DNA of 64,000 nucleotides from Roseivivax lentus (GCF_900156805.1 NZ_FTOQ01000003.1:124001-188000), one strand, 5' to 3'. Shown: positions 15,347-24,286, counted from the stretch's first letter. The notes: generated from the letters alone by a model not told the origin. Translations and numbers: made by a program.

Positions 15347-18154
15347 ATGGCAAAGAAGATGCTCATCGACGCCACCCACGCGGAAGAGACCCGCGTCGTG
15401 GTGGTCGACGGAAACAAGGTCGAGGAATTCGACTTCGAATCGGAAAACAAGCGGCAGCTCGCGGGCAATATCTACCTCGCAAAGGTAACGCGCGTCGAAC
15501 CCTCGCTGCAGGCGGCCTTCGTCGATTACGGCGGCAACCGCCACGGCTTCCTGGCCTTCTCGGAAATCCACCCCGATTATTACCAGATCCCCGTCGCCGA
15601 CCGTCAGGCGCTGATGGAGGAAGAAGAGGCCCAGGCGCGCGCCGAGGCCGAGGACGAACAGCCCAAGAGCAAGTCGCGCCGGCGTTCCCGGTCGCGCAAG
15701 CCCGAGGCCGAGAAGACCGTCTCGGACGATGCCGTGGCAACGAAGTCCGCCGACGGCCCCGCCGGCATGGAGACCATCGATCTCAGCGAGGACGAGGGCA
15801 GCGAAACGGACGATCCCGCCGAAGGGCTGTCGCCGATGGAGACCGTGGCCGAAACCCCGGTCGAGGAGCCTGAGGGCGATAGCGCCGAGCCCGGCGACGA
15901 CGACGAGGACGCCCCCAAGGCGGCCGCGGACGAGGCCGGCGAGGACGATCACGGCGATGCCGCGGCGCGCGACGAGTCGATCGAATCCGTCGCCGACGAC
16001 GACACCGAGGAAGATATCCGCCCGGCCCGCAAGCCGCGGGCCCGCCGCTACAAGATCCAGGAAGTCATCAAGGTCCGCCAGATCCTGCTGGTGCAGGTCG
16101 TCAAGGAAGAGCGCGGCAACAAGGGTGCTGCGCTCACCACCTACCTGTCGCTCGCCGGTCGGTATTGCGTGCTGATGCCCAACACCGCCCGTGGCGGCGG
16201 CATCAGCCGCAAGATCACCAACGCGGCCGACCGTTCCAAGCTCAAGGAGATCGCGAACTCGATCGAAGTTCCGAAAGGCGCGGGGCTCATCATCCGCACC
16301 GCGGGCGCCAAGCGCACCAAGACCGAGATCAAGCGCGATTACGAATACCTCCAGCGCCTGTGGGAGCAGATCCGCGAGCTGACGCTCAAGTCGATCGCGC
16401 CGGCGAAGATCTACGAAGAGGGCGACTTGATCAAACGGTCGATCCGCGATCTCTATAATCGCGACATCGACGAGGTCTTCGTGGAGGGCGAGCGCGGCTA
16501 CCGCATCGCCAAGGACTTCATGAAGATGATCATGCCGTCCCACGCCAAGAACGTGAAACTCTACAACGACCAGATGCCGCTCTTCGCGCGCTACCAGGTC
16601 GAAAGCTACCTCAGCTCGATGTTCAACCCGACGGTGCAGCTCAAATCGGGCGGTTACATCGTGATCGGCGTGACCGAGGCGCTGGTGGCCATCGACGTGA
16701 ACTCGGGCAGAGCGACCAAGGAAGGCTCGATCGAGGAGACCGCGCTCAAGACCAACCTCGAGGCCGCCGAGGAAGTGGCCCGCCAGCTGCGCCTGCGCGA
16801 CCTTGCGGGGCTCATCGTGATCGACTTCATCGACATGGACGAGCGCAAGAACAACGCCGCGGTCGAGAAGAAGATCAAGGACAAGCTGAAGACCGACCGC
16901 GCGCGCATCCAGGTGGGCCGCATCTCGGGCTTCGGCCTGATGGAGATGTCGCGCCAGCGTCTGCGCCCCGGCATGATCGAGGCGACGACGGCCCCGTGCC
17001 CCTCCTGTCACGGCACCGGCCTGATCCGCTCGGACGACAACATGGCGCTGCAGATCCTGCGCCAGATCGAGGAAGAGGGCACGCGCCGCCGCTCGAAGGA
17101 GGTCTGCGTGAAGGCCCCGGTGGGCATCGCCAACTTCCTGATGAACCAGAAGCGCGAGCATATCGCTCAGATCGAGGCACGCTACGGCATGGCGGTGCAG
17201 ATCGAGGGCGATCCGTCGCTGGTCTCGCCCGATTTCTCCATGGAGAAGTTCAAGACCGCGTCGCGCACCGTGCCCGAGGCGCTGGCCCCGGTCGTGTCGG
17301 TCGACACCTCGATCATGGATGCGATCGACGCGGACGAAGCGGCTGCCGCTGCGGCAGAGCCCGATCCGTCCGAGGCGCCGCCGGCACCGGGCGACGAGGC
17401 CGACGCGCCTTCGACCCCGTCTTCGCATTCCGGTTCTGCCGCCTCTTCCGACGAGGGCGACCAGAAGCCCAAGAAGCGCCGCCGCCGCCGTCGCCGCAGC
17501 AAGAAGAACGGCAATGGCGAGGGCTATGAGGCCCAGGGCGACGCGTCCTCCGAGAATGGCGACGCGGAGCAGTCCGAGACCTTAGCCGACGCGCCCTCCG
17601 AGGTCGCGGCGTCCGACGCAGAGCCCGCCGAGGAGACGCAGGAGAAGCCGAAGCGGACCCGCACGCGCAGCAAGAAGAAGACTGCGCCCGTCGAGGAAAC
17701 CGCCGAAGCCGACGCCTCCGACGCGGCCCCGTCCGAGCCCGTTGCGGATGATCCGGCCGAAGACGCGCCGAAGCCCAAGGCCAAGCGCAAGCCTTCGACC
17801 CGCCGGAAGAAGACCGAGCCCGCCCTGGCCGAGGAGGCGGCGGACGACACCGCCCAAACCATGTCTGAGCCTGCGCCCGAGCCGCAACCCGCGCCGGTCG
17901 ATGCGAAGATCGAGGAAACCCCCGCCGCCCCCGAACCGGCGGCGGTCGAGACCGGCACGGCGCCTGAGGCGCGTCCCGCTCCCGAGGAAGCCGCGGTCGA
18001 GACCACACCGGTCCCCGACCCGCAGCCCGCCCCCGAGGAGGCCGCGCCCGCGGCCGAGGAGGTGCGCCCCCTCGAGCCCGCGGAAGGCGATGTCGACGCG
18101 GCGGAGGATGCGTCCAAGCCGAAGAAACGCGGCTGGTGGAACCTCGGACGCTAA
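15347..18154 (+). CDS. rne: Ribonuclease E
   Basis: 935-residue endoribonuclease and degradosome scaffold. The S1 RNA-binding domain begins QLAGNIYLAKVTRVEPSLQAAFVDYGGNRHGFL, is broken by an acidic, low-complexity insertion (about residues 90-235), and resumes YKIQEVIKVRQILLVQVVKEE. The catalytic DNase I-like domain has Asp450 (VAIDVNSG) and Asp493 (VIDFIDMD) for Mg2+, and the zinc-link CPSCHGTG. After about residue 650 comes a disordered tail rich in Glu, Pro, Ala and Arg (KKRRRRRRRSKK), ending KKRGWWNLGR, the likely partner-binding scaffold. Start ATG at 15347 gives MAKKMLIDATH, the standard alphaproteobacterial N-terminus. Confidence 0.95.
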   Translation: MAKKMLIDATHAEETRVVVVDGNKVEEFDFESENKRQLAGNIYLAKVTRVEPSLQAAFVDYGGNRHGFLAFSEIHPDYYQIPVADRQALMEEEEAQARAEAEDEQPKSKSRRRSRSRKPEAEKTVSDDAVATKSADGPAGMETIDLSEDEGSETDDPAEGLSPMETVAETPVEEPEGDSAEPGDDDEDAPKAAADEAGEDDHGDAAARDESIESVADDDTEEDIRPARKPRARRYKIQEVIKVRQILLVQVVKEERGNKGAALTTYLSLAGRYCVLMPNTARGGGISRKITNAADRSKLKEIANSIEVPKGAGLIIRTAGAKRTKTEIKRDYEYLQRLWEQIRELTLKSIAPAKIYEEGDLIKRSIRDLYNRDIDEVFVEGERGYRIAKDFMKMIMPSHAKNVKLYNDQMPLFARYQVESYLSSMFNPTVQLKSGGYIVIGVTEALVAIDVNSGRATKEGSIEETALKTNLEAAEEVARQLRLRDLAGLIVIDFIDMDERKNNAAVEKKIKDKLKTDRARIQVGRISGFGLMEMSRQRLRPGMIEATTAPCPSCHGTGLIRSDDNMALQILRQIEEEGTRRRSKEVCVKAPVGIANFLMNQKREHIAQIEARYGMAVQIEGDPSLVSPDFSMEKFKTASRTVPEALAPVVSVDTSIMDAIDADEAAAAAAEPDPSEAPPAPGDEADAPSTPSSHSGSAASSDEGDQKPKKRRRRRRRSKKNGNGEGYEAQGDASSENGDAEQSETLADAPSEVAASDAEPAEETQEKPKRTRTRSKKKTAPVEETAEADASDAAPSEPVADDPAEDAPKPKAKRKPSTRRKKTEPALAEEAADDTAQTMSEPAPEPQPAPVDAKIEETPAAPEPAAVETGTAPEARPAPEEAAVETTPVPDPQPAPEEAAPAAEEVRPLEPAEGDVDAAEDASKPKKRGWWNLGR

Positions 18155-18163
18155 GACACAGAG

Positions 18164-18193
18164 GCCCCGGGATTTTCACGAAAGTCCCGGGGC
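18164..18193. terminator. Terminator-like hairpin between rne and tusA-like gene
   Basis: GCCCCGGGA... pairs with ...TCCCGGGGC through a 13-bp stem with one G-T wobble and a four-base loop (18164-18176 with 18181-18193). It lies between convergent genes and can serve both. There is no strong T tract on either side. Confidence 0.6.
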
Positions 18194-18224
18194 ACAATTC
18201 TCCAAGAAATCGTGCCGCCCGAGT

Positions 18225-18446
18225 TCAGCGTTTTTCGATGAGCCAGTGCATCTCCGCGCCCTCGGCGCGACTTTCCACCAGGTGGTGACCGCTTTCCCGG
18301 CAGTAATGCGGCATGTCGACCACGGCCGCGGGATCGTCCGTCGTCACCGCGATCCGCTCACCCGCATCGAGCGCGGAGAGCCGCTTGCGGGTCTTGAGAA
18401 CGGGCAGGGGGCAGAGCAGCCCCCGAGCATCGAGCACATGTGTCAT
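18225..18446 (-). CDS. TusA-family sulfur carrier
   Basis: 73 residues. Signature DARGLLCPLPVLKTRKRL with the active Cys12 that carries persulfide sulfur, and the HHLVESRAEGAEMHWLIEK C-terminal strand of the IF3-like fold. TusA-type proteins pass sulfur to tRNA thiolation or molybdenum cofactor synthesis. Start taken at MTHVLDARG, which gives the family length; an 18-residue upstream extension has no match. It is divergent from ccdA, so the two may share a regulatory region. Confidence 0.88.
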   Translation of the reverse strand: MTHVLDARGLLCPLPVLKTRKRLSALDAGERIAVTTDDPAAVVDMPHYCRESGHHLVESRAEGAEMHWLIEKR

Positions 18447-18561
18447 GACGCGAGAGCTAGGCACTCGCCGCGCCGGTGTCCAGCGCGATATTTCAGCCAT
18501 ACCACGGGCATGTGACGCGGCAAGGCGTGACGCCGCGCAGCCGATGGCCTAGGTCTGGATC

Positions 18562-19314
18562 ATGTTTGGAATCGAGATCATCGATGCAGGGTTGCTGCCC
18601 GCCATGATCGTGGCGCTGATCGCCGGCGGGCTGTCCTTTCTAAGCCCCTGCGTGCTGCCCATCGTGCCGCCTTACCTGGCTTATATGTCCGGCGTCAGTG
18701 TCGCCGAGATGCAGGGCGGCGGCTCGGCGCGGGCGCGCGCCGGGATGGCCGCGCTCTTTTTCGTGTTGGGCCTGTCGACGGTGTTCATCCTGCTGGGGTT
18801 CACCGCGTCGTGGCTGGGCTCGCTGTTCCTGCAGAACCAGCTGCTGCTGGCGCGGATTTCCGGCGTGGTGGTGATCGTCTTCGGGCTGCATTTCCTCGGC
18901 GTGTTCCGCATTCCCTTCCTCGACCGCGAGGCGCGGATCGATGCGGGTGACAGCGGCGGGTCGGCTTTCGGCGCTTACGTGCTGGGCCTGGCCTTCGCCT
19001 TCGGCTGGACGCCCTGCATCGGCCCGCAGCTGGGCGCGATCCTGTCGCTCGCCGCCTCCGAGGCCAATGCCAGCCGCGGCGCGCTCTTGCTGGCGGTCTA
19101 TGCCGCGGGGCTCGGCATTCCGTTCCTGCTGGCCGCGATCTTCCTGACCCGGGCGATGGGCCTGATGAACCGCATCAAGCGGCATATGGCGCTGATCGAG
19201 AAGGTGATGGGCGGGCTTCTGGTGGCGGTGGGCCTCGCGCTGGTGACCGGCGCCTTCACGGCCTTCTCCTTCTGGCTGCTGGAGACCTTCCCGGCGCTGG
19301 CCGCGCTCGGCTGA
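18562..19314 (+). CDS. ccdA: Cytochrome c biogenesis protein CcdA
   Basis: 250-residue inner-membrane thiol transporter with six hydrophobic segments. The redox pair is visible: Cys30 in LSFLSPCVLPIVPPY and Cys152 in FAFGWTPCIGPQLG, both with the conserved Pro neighbours. CcdA moves electrons from cytoplasmic thioredoxin to periplasmic proteins that keep apocytochrome c haem-site Cys reduced. That fits a cell with c-type cytochromes such as the one at 23237. ATG at 18562. Confidence 0.95.
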   Translation: MFGIEIIDAGLLPAMIVALIAGGLSFLSPCVLPIVPPYLAYMSGVSVAEMQGGGSARARAGMAALFFVLGLSTVFILLGFTASWLGSLFLQNQLLLARISGVVVIVFGLHFLGVFRIPFLDREARIDAGDSGGSAFGAYVLGLAFAFGWTPCIGPQLGAILSLAASEANASRGALLLAVYAAGLGIPFLLAAIFLTRAMGLMNRIKRHMALIEKVMGGLLVAVGLALVTGAFTAFSFWLLETFPALAALG

Positions 19315-19420
19315 CCCGCCCGGCACGACAATCGCGCCCATTTCGCCAAATTGTGCGCAAATCGCCTTAAACGCGCCGCGAAGGCGCGCTAGCCTTGCCG
19401 CGCGAGTTGGAGGACGGGCC

Positions 19421-20662
19421 ATGGCGACGCGCCAGAGCGGGAACGGGGCAGAGGTGACGCGGCGGCGGGTGTTCTACATCCCGGGCTACGATCCGATCCA
19501 TCCGCGCCGCTACCGCGAGCTCTACCGCAAGGAGGGTGCCGCGCAGGCGGCGATTTCGGGCTACGAGCTGACACTCCGCCCGAAGACCACCAAGGGCCCT
19601 TACGGCTGGCACGTGGACAGCGTGATCGACAATCAGGTCTCCAGTGCCGATATCGAGGTGCTGGTCTGGTCCGACATCGTGCGCGACTCCATGTCGACCT
19701 CGATCCCGGCGACCTATCTGAGCCTTGTCCGGACCGCGTGGGTCTATATCGCCTCGGGCGCCCTGCGGCGGCTGATGCTGCTTCGTAAGGGGCCGGTGAT
19801 CGCGGCGCTTTATCCGATCGGGATGCTGCTTCTGCAGGCGCTGATCGCGCTGCTGGCGTTCTGGGCGCTCTATGCCGGGGCGCAGCTTGTCGGCCCGTTG
19901 CCGGACCTCCTCGCCCGTATCCTCGGCGGCGCTGCGGGCGTGGCGGCGGGCATCGCGATCCTGCGCTGGTTCAAGGCGCGGGACGGCAAGATCTTCGCCT
20001 ATTACCTGATGCATGATTACGCCTATTCGGCGCGCCGCAAGGGCGCCAACCCGCCCGAGCTCGAGGCGCGGATGACCGCCTTCGCCGACCGGATCGCCGA
20101 GGCGCTGACCGGGGAATTCGACGAGGTGCTGGTCGTTGGGCATTCCTCGGGGGCGCATCTGGGCGTGTCGATCCTCGCTGACCTCATCCGTGCAAAGCGC
20201 GTGCCCGCAAACGGTCCGCGCCTTGCGTTTCTGTCGCTGGGCCAGGTGGTGCCCATGGTGTCCTTCCTGCCCAGGGCGGACCGGTTGCGCGCCGATCTGC
20301 ATTACCTGTCGGCAAGCGACGCGCTGACCTGGGTCGATGTCACCGCACCCGGCGATGGCTGCGCCTTCGCGCTCTGCGATCCGGTCGCGGTCTCGGGGGT
20401 TGCCCCCCCGGACAAGCGCTGGCCGCTCGTCTTTTCGGCGCAATTCACTCGCTCGCTCAGCCCGGAGCGCTGGAAGGAGCTGCGCTGGCGGTTCTTCCGG
20501 CTGCATTTCCAGTATCTCTGCGCCTTCGATGCGCCGCTCGATTACGATTATTTCCAGATCACCGCGGGACCGGTGAGCCTGGCCGCGCGCTACGCGGACC
20601 GTCCGGCCTCGGCGAGCCGGATCGACATTCCGGTGTCGAAATTCACCTCCATGGCGGCATGA
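19421..20662 (+). CDS. Membrane protein with alpha/beta-hydrolase motif
   Basis: 413 residues. N-terminal RRRVFYIPGYDPIHPRRYRELYRKE, then two hydrophobic segments (about 125-165), then a soluble region with EVLVVGHSSGAHLGVSILADLI. The GHSSG nucleophile elbow and YIPGYDP resemble an oxyanion-hole strand of alpha/beta hydrolases, suggesting a membrane-bound esterase/lipase-like fold. I do not recognise a named family. The stop overlaps the P450 start (ATGA at 20659), so the two are translated together and may act in one oxidation/hydrolysis step on a lipid-like substrate (inference). Confidence 0.75.
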   Translation: MATRQSGNGAEVTRRRVFYIPGYDPIHPRRYRELYRKEGAAQAAISGYELTLRPKTTKGPYGWHVDSVIDNQVSSADIEVLVWSDIVRDSMSTSIPATYLSLVRTAWVYIASGALRRLMLLRKGPVIAALYPIGMLLLQALIALLAFWALYAGAQLVGPLPDLLARILGGAAGVAAGIAILRWFKARDGKIFAYYLMHDYAYSARRKGANPPELEARMTAFADRIAEALTGEFDEVLVVGHSSGAHLGVSILADLIRAKRVPANGPRLAFLSLGQVVPMVSFLPRADRLRADLHYLSASDALTWVDVTAPGDGCAFALCDPVAVSGVAPPDKRWPLVFSAQFTRSLSPERWKELRWRFFRLHFQYLCAFDAPLDYDYFQITAGPVSLAARYADRPASASRIDIPVSKFTSMAA

Positions 20663-22020
20663 GACCGCCGAAACCCCGGTCACGTCCGGACCGTGTCTCG
20701 CTTCGGCATTATGCGCGGCTTTTCCGCGAAGACATCCTGTCGGCGCAGCCCGCACGGCTCTACCGGGCCTGGATGGCGGAGTTCCGCACGCCCTTCTTCC
20801 GATCCTATCTGATGAACCAGCCCGAGCTCGTAAAGACCGTGCTGAAGGACCGGCCCGGCGATTTTCCGAAATCCGACCGCGTGGGCGAGGGGCTGCGCCC
20901 GCTTCTGGGCGAGAGCGTGTTCCTGACCAACGGGGCCACCTGGGAACGCCAGCGGCGCATCATCGATCCGGCCTTTGAAGGGGGACGGCTGCGCGACACA
21001 TGGGCGCCGATGTGGGAGGCCGGGCAACGCATCGTCGCGCGCCTGTCGGAGCGCACCGGCACTCCGGTCGAGATCGAGGCCGAGGCGAGCCATGCCGCGG
21101 CCGACGTCATCTTCCGCACGCTCTTCTCGATTCCCATCGAGGACGAGATCGCGCAGGCCGTCTTCCGCGAATTCCGGACCTACCAGCGCAGCCAGCCGAT
21201 CCTGAACATCGCGGCCTTCGTGCCGCTGCCGCGCTGGCTGCCGCGGTTCTTCCGCTCCGACACGAAACGGGCGGCGGCGCGCATCCGCGGGCTGATCCGG
21301 CAATTGACCGAGGCGCGCATGGCGGCGATCCGCGCGGGCACCGCGCCCGACGATCTGGCCACCAAGATCATGACCACCCGCGACCCCGAAACCGGCGAGA
21401 CCTTCAGCACCGACGAGATGGTCGACCAGGTGGCGATCTTCTTCCTGGCGGGGCACGAGACCTCGGCCTCGGCCTTGGCCTGGGCGCTTTACCTGCTGGC
21501 CATTCATCCCGACTGGCAGGCGCGCGTGGCTGAGGAGGCCGAGGGCATCGAAGGTGCGTTCTCGGACATGAGCCGCCTCCGGATCAGCCGCGACGTGTTC
21601 CGCGAAACCCTGCGGCTCTACCCGCCGGTGCCGATGATGGTGCGCGAGAATACCTGTCCCGAACGCTTTCGCGACCGCGACATCCGGCGCGGATCGCAGC
21701 TCGTGCTGAGCCCCTGGCATCTGCACCGGCACGAACGGCTCTGGGAGGCGCCGGACGATTTCGACCCGGCCCGCTGGGCCACCGAGAACGGCAAGACCTG
21801 TGCGCGCGACGCCTACATTCCGTTCTCGGCGGGCGCGCGCGTCTGTCCGGGGGCGGGATTCGCCATGGTCGAGGGCCCGCTTCTGATGGCTTTGATCGTG
21901 CGGGCCTTCCGGATTGCCGCCGCACCCGGTGCGGCGCCCGATCCGGTGGCGCATCTGACCGTGCGGGCGCGGGACGGAATTCACCTCGTGCTGACGCCGC
22001 GCGGGCCACACGAAGCGTGA
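20659..22020 (+). CDS. Cytochrome P450
   Basis: 453 residues, soluble bacterial type with no membrane anchor. I-helix oxygen-binding motif FFLAGHETSASALAWALYLL, K-helix ExxR in FRETLRLYPPVP, and haem loop YIPFSAGARVCPGAGFAMVEG with the thiolate ligand Cys396. It needs ferredoxin and reductase partners, none of which are adjacent. Coupled by ATGA overlap to the hydrolase-like gene. Substrate unknown. Confidence 0.93.
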   Translation: MRPPKPRSRPDRVSLRHYARLFREDILSAQPARLYRAWMAEFRTPFFRSYLMNQPELVKTVLKDRPGDFPKSDRVGEGLRPLLGESVFLTNGATWERQRRIIDPAFEGGRLRDTWAPMWEAGQRIVARLSERTGTPVEIEAEASHAAADVIFRTLFSIPIEDEIAQAVFREFRTYQRSQPILNIAAFVPLPRWLPRFFRSDTKRAAARIRGLIRQLTEARMAAIRAGTAPDDLATKIMTTRDPETGETFSTDEMVDQVAIFFLAGHETSASALAWALYLLAIHPDWQARVAEEAEGIEGAFSDMSRLRISRDVFRETLRLYPPVPMMVRENTCPERFRDRDIRRGSQLVLSPWHLHRHERLWEAPDDFDPARWATENGKTCARDAYIPFSAGARVCPGAGFAMVEGPLLMALIVRAFRIAAAPGAAPDPVAHLTVRARDGIHLVLTPRGPHEA

Positions 22021-22028
22021 AATCAAAG

Positions 22029-22052
22029 GTTTAGCGCTAAACTTAGCGCTAA
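22029..22052 (+). promoter_or_regulatory. Double LacI-type operator upstream of aldolase gene
   Basis: GTTTAGCGCTAAAC (22029-22042) is a perfect 14-base palindrome; next to it TTAGCGCTAA (22043-22052) repeats the same core, centres 12 bases apart. AT-rich flanks around a central CG/GCGC are typical of LacI-family regulator sites. They lie 79-102 bases ahead of the aldolase ATG. A sugar- or central-carbon-responsive LacI protein is the likely reader (inference). Confidence 0.7.
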
Positions 22053-22130
22053 CCGCGCGCTGCGCTCCCTATCCTTCGCGCCCGGTATGTCGTATTTCTG
22101 GGGCGATTTGGCCCAGAAAGGACGACGCGC

Positions 22131-23036
22131 ATGGCTCCGAACCCAGAAATCTTCGCCGCCCAGAAGGCCCGCATGAGCACGGGGCAGGGTTTCATCGCCG
22201 CGCTGGATCAATCGGGCGGCTCGACACCCAAGGCGCTGCGCCTCTACGGGGTCGACGAGGACGCCTATGACGGCGAGGACGCCATGTTCGCGGAAATCCA
22301 CGAGATGCGGTCGCGAATCATCACCGCGGCGCCGTTCTCGTCCGACAAGGTGCTGGGCGCGATCCTGTTCGAGAAGACCATGCGCGGCGTGGTCGATGGC
22401 AAGCCCACCGCCGAGACGCTGTGGAGCGGCCTCGGGATCGTGCCGTTCCTGAAGATCGACAAGGGGCTCGAAGACAAGGCCGACGGCGTGCAGCTGATGA
22501 AGCCGATGCCCGGGCTCGATGCGTTGCTGCAGGAGGCGGCGGGGCTGATGATTTTCGGCACCAAGGAACGCTCGGTCATCCACGAGGCCAATGCCGACGG
22601 GATCGAGGCCATCGTCGCGCAGCAATTCGAGGTGGCCCGGCAGGTGCTGGCCGCCGGTCTCGTGCCGATCCTCGAGCCCGAGATCGACATCCATTCGCCC
22701 ACCAAGGAAGCCGCCGAGGACATGCTGCTGGCCGCAATCCTGCGCCATCTGGACACGCTGGAGGAGGGCCAGGAGATCATGCTGAAACTGACCATCCCGA
22801 CGAAGCCCGGCCTTTACGACCCGGCGGCGGATCACCCGCGCGTGCTGCGCGTCGTGGCGCTCTCGGGCGGCTATTCCACCGACGAGGCCTGCGCGCGGCT
22901 GGCCGAGAGCCCGAAGATGATCGCGAGCTTCAGCCGGGCGCTGACGGAGGGGCTTTCGAAGCAGCAAACCGAGGCGGAATTCACCGCGGCGCTCGGCTCC
23001 AATATCGACAAGATATACAAGGCCTCCGCGGCCTGA
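22131..23036 (+). CDS. Fructose-bisphosphate aldolase, class I
   Basis: 301 residues. Cleaves fructose 1,6-bisphosphate to two triose phosphates by a Schiff-base mechanism. Seen: GFIAALDQSGGSTPKAL, FEKTMRGVVDGKPTAE, FLKIDKG, PILEPEIDIHSPTK and the Lys-bearing strand IMLKLTIPTKPGLY, then VALSGGYSTDEACARL with the phosphate-binding glycines. The layout is that of the short bacterial class I aldolases. ATG is preceded by AAAGGA. A strong terminator follows, and the double operator in front suggests carbohydrate control. Confidence 0.93.
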   Translation: MAPNPEIFAAQKARMSTGQGFIAALDQSGGSTPKALRLYGVDEDAYDGEDAMFAEIHEMRSRIITAAPFSSDKVLGAILFEKTMRGVVDGKPTAETLWSGLGIVPFLKIDKGLEDKADGVQLMKPMPGLDALLQEAAGLMIFGTKERSVIHEANADGIEAIVAQQFEVARQVLAAGLVPILEPEIDIHSPTKEAAEDMLLAAILRHLDTLEEGQEIMLKLTIPTKPGLYDPAADHPRVLRVVALSGGYSTDEACARLAESPKMIASFSRALTEGLSKQQTEAEFTAALGSNIDKIYKASAA

Positions 23037-23091
23037 CCTGACCGCCTGATCCGAAGGAGCGGATGCCTGCAGCCTCCGCGCCTCTCATGTC

Positions 23092-23122
23092 AAAAGCGCC
23101 CCCGAAGACGGGGGCGCTTTTT
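23092..23122. terminator. Intrinsic terminator behind aldolase gene
   Basis: GCGCCCCCG-AAGA-CGGGGGCGC (23096-23117) with a run of A before and T after (TTTTT, 23118-23122). A perfect 9-bp stem with tetraloop and T tract; the A run makes it usable from the opposite strand for the convergent cytochrome gene as well. Confidence 0.9.
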
Positions 23123-23236
23123 CCTGTGGGCGATGGGTGGCGCGCGGGGCGCGCCGATCCGCGCTGCGCAGCGCTGCGGAGGGATCAGGGGGATCAGGGA
23201 CGCGCAGCATCGGGGATGCCGCGTCCCTGCGCCGGA

Positions 23237-24286
23237 TCAGTTCTGCAGCGACCAGAGATAGGCCAGAAGGTCCTTGCGGTCGCCCTCGTTCTTGACGCCG
23301 GGATAGCTCATCGAGGTGCCGCTTGCATATTCGCGCGGGTTGGTCAGCCAGGCGTCGAGCTCCTCGGGGGTCCATTGCTGACCCTGCAGCTCCTGCAGCG
23401 CGCTGCTGTAGCGGAAGCCGTTGATGGAGGCGATATCGCGGCCGACGATGTCCACGAGATGCGGGCCGACGCGGTTCTGTTCCTGATCGACCACGTGGCA
23501 GGCCCGGCACTGGTTCCAGATGCGGGTGCCGGCCTCGGCATCGCCGTCGAGATAGGCCATCTGCGCCTCGGGCCAGGCCGCATCGCCATCCGCCGACGCG
23601 GTTTCCTCGGCGGCGGCCTCTTCGGCGGGAGCTTCCGCGGTCTCGGTTGTCTCTTCCGTGGCCTCGGTTTCGGTCGCCTCGGCACTTTCCTCGGCCGGGG
23701 CGGCCTCTTCGGCAGGGGCTTCCGCGGTCTCGGTCGTCTCTTCGGTGGCCTCGGTCTCGGATGCCTCGGCGGTTTCCTCGGCAGGCGCGGCCTCTTCAGC
23801 GGGGCCTTCCGCGGTTTCGGTCGTCTCTTCGGTTGCCTCCGTCTCTGTCGCCTCGGCACTTTCCTCGGCCGGGGCGGCCTCTTCGGCGGGGGCTTCCGCG
23901 GTTTCGGTTGTCTCTTCGGTCGCCTCGGTTTCGGTCGCCTCGGCGGTTTCCTCTGCCGGGGCTGCCTCCTCGGCGGGGGCTTCCGCGGTCTCGGTCGTCT
24001 CCTCGGTGGCCTCGGTTTCGGACGCCTCGGCGGTTTCCTCTGCCGGGGCTGCCTCTTCCGCAGGCGCTTCCGCAGTCTCGGTCATCTCCTCAGCGGGCGC
24101 TTCCTCGGCGGGGGCCTCCGCGGTCTCGGTCTCTTCCTCCGGCGCGCTCATTTCCGTGGGCGCCTGGGCGGTCTGCGGGTCGGGCACGACCAGGGCGTGC
24201 CAGGCCGACAGCAGGACGAGGCCGCCGCCGAAGACGACGAGGCCGCCCAGGATGGCTTGATCGAAAGGATCCTTGTTCTTGAACAT
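23237..24286 (-). CDS. Membrane-tethered cytochrome c with repeated acidic linker
   Basis: 349 residues. A signal-anchor segment (about 11-32, AILGGLVVFGGGLVLLSAW) holds it in the membrane. Residues 53-235 form an Ala/Glu/Thr/Pro linker made of five full 29-residue repeats plus partial ones. Residues 236-349 are a class I cytochrome c domain with haem site CRACH (260-264), HLVDIVGRD, and Met ligand in GTSMSYPG (326). The build matches cytochrome c-y/CycM of Rhodobacter and Paracoccus, which carries electrons from the bc1 complex to cytochrome oxidase, but the linker is longer and repetitive. ATG at 24286 after AGGAGAT. Confidence 0.93.
   Translation of the reverse strand: MFKNKDPFDQAILGGLVVFGGGLVLLSAWHALVVPDPQTAQAPTEMSAPEEETETAEAPAEEAPAEEMTETAEAPAEEAAPAEETAEASETEATEETTETAEAPAEEAAPAEETAEATETEATEETTETAEAPAEEAAPAEESAEATETEATEETTETAEGPAEEAAPAEETAEASETEATEETTETAEAPAEEAAPAEESAEATETEATEETTETAEAPAEEAAAEETASADGDAAWPEAQMAYLDGDAEAGTRIWNQCRACHVVDQEQNRVGPHLVDIVGRDIASINGFRYSSALQELQGQQWTPEELDAWLTNPREYASGTSMSYPGVKNEGDRKDLLAYLWSLQN
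23648..24082 (-). repeat. Five 87-bp repeats coding the cytochrome linker
   Basis: Residues 69-213 of the cytochrome consist of five in-frame 29-residue units starting TETAEAPAEEAAPAEE and ending ETEATEET, alternating between S/T variants (EASETEATEE and EATETEATEE). Partial units flank the array to about 24130 and 23600. Copies differ mostly at third codon positions, so the array is not brand new, but its length could still change by recombination. Confidence 0.9.

Noticed and set aside
23658-24260. Ser/Ala/Val repeat protein on the plus strand
   Set aside because: It is the complement of the Glu/Ala repeat linker of the cytochrome; the haem domain proves the minus strand codes.
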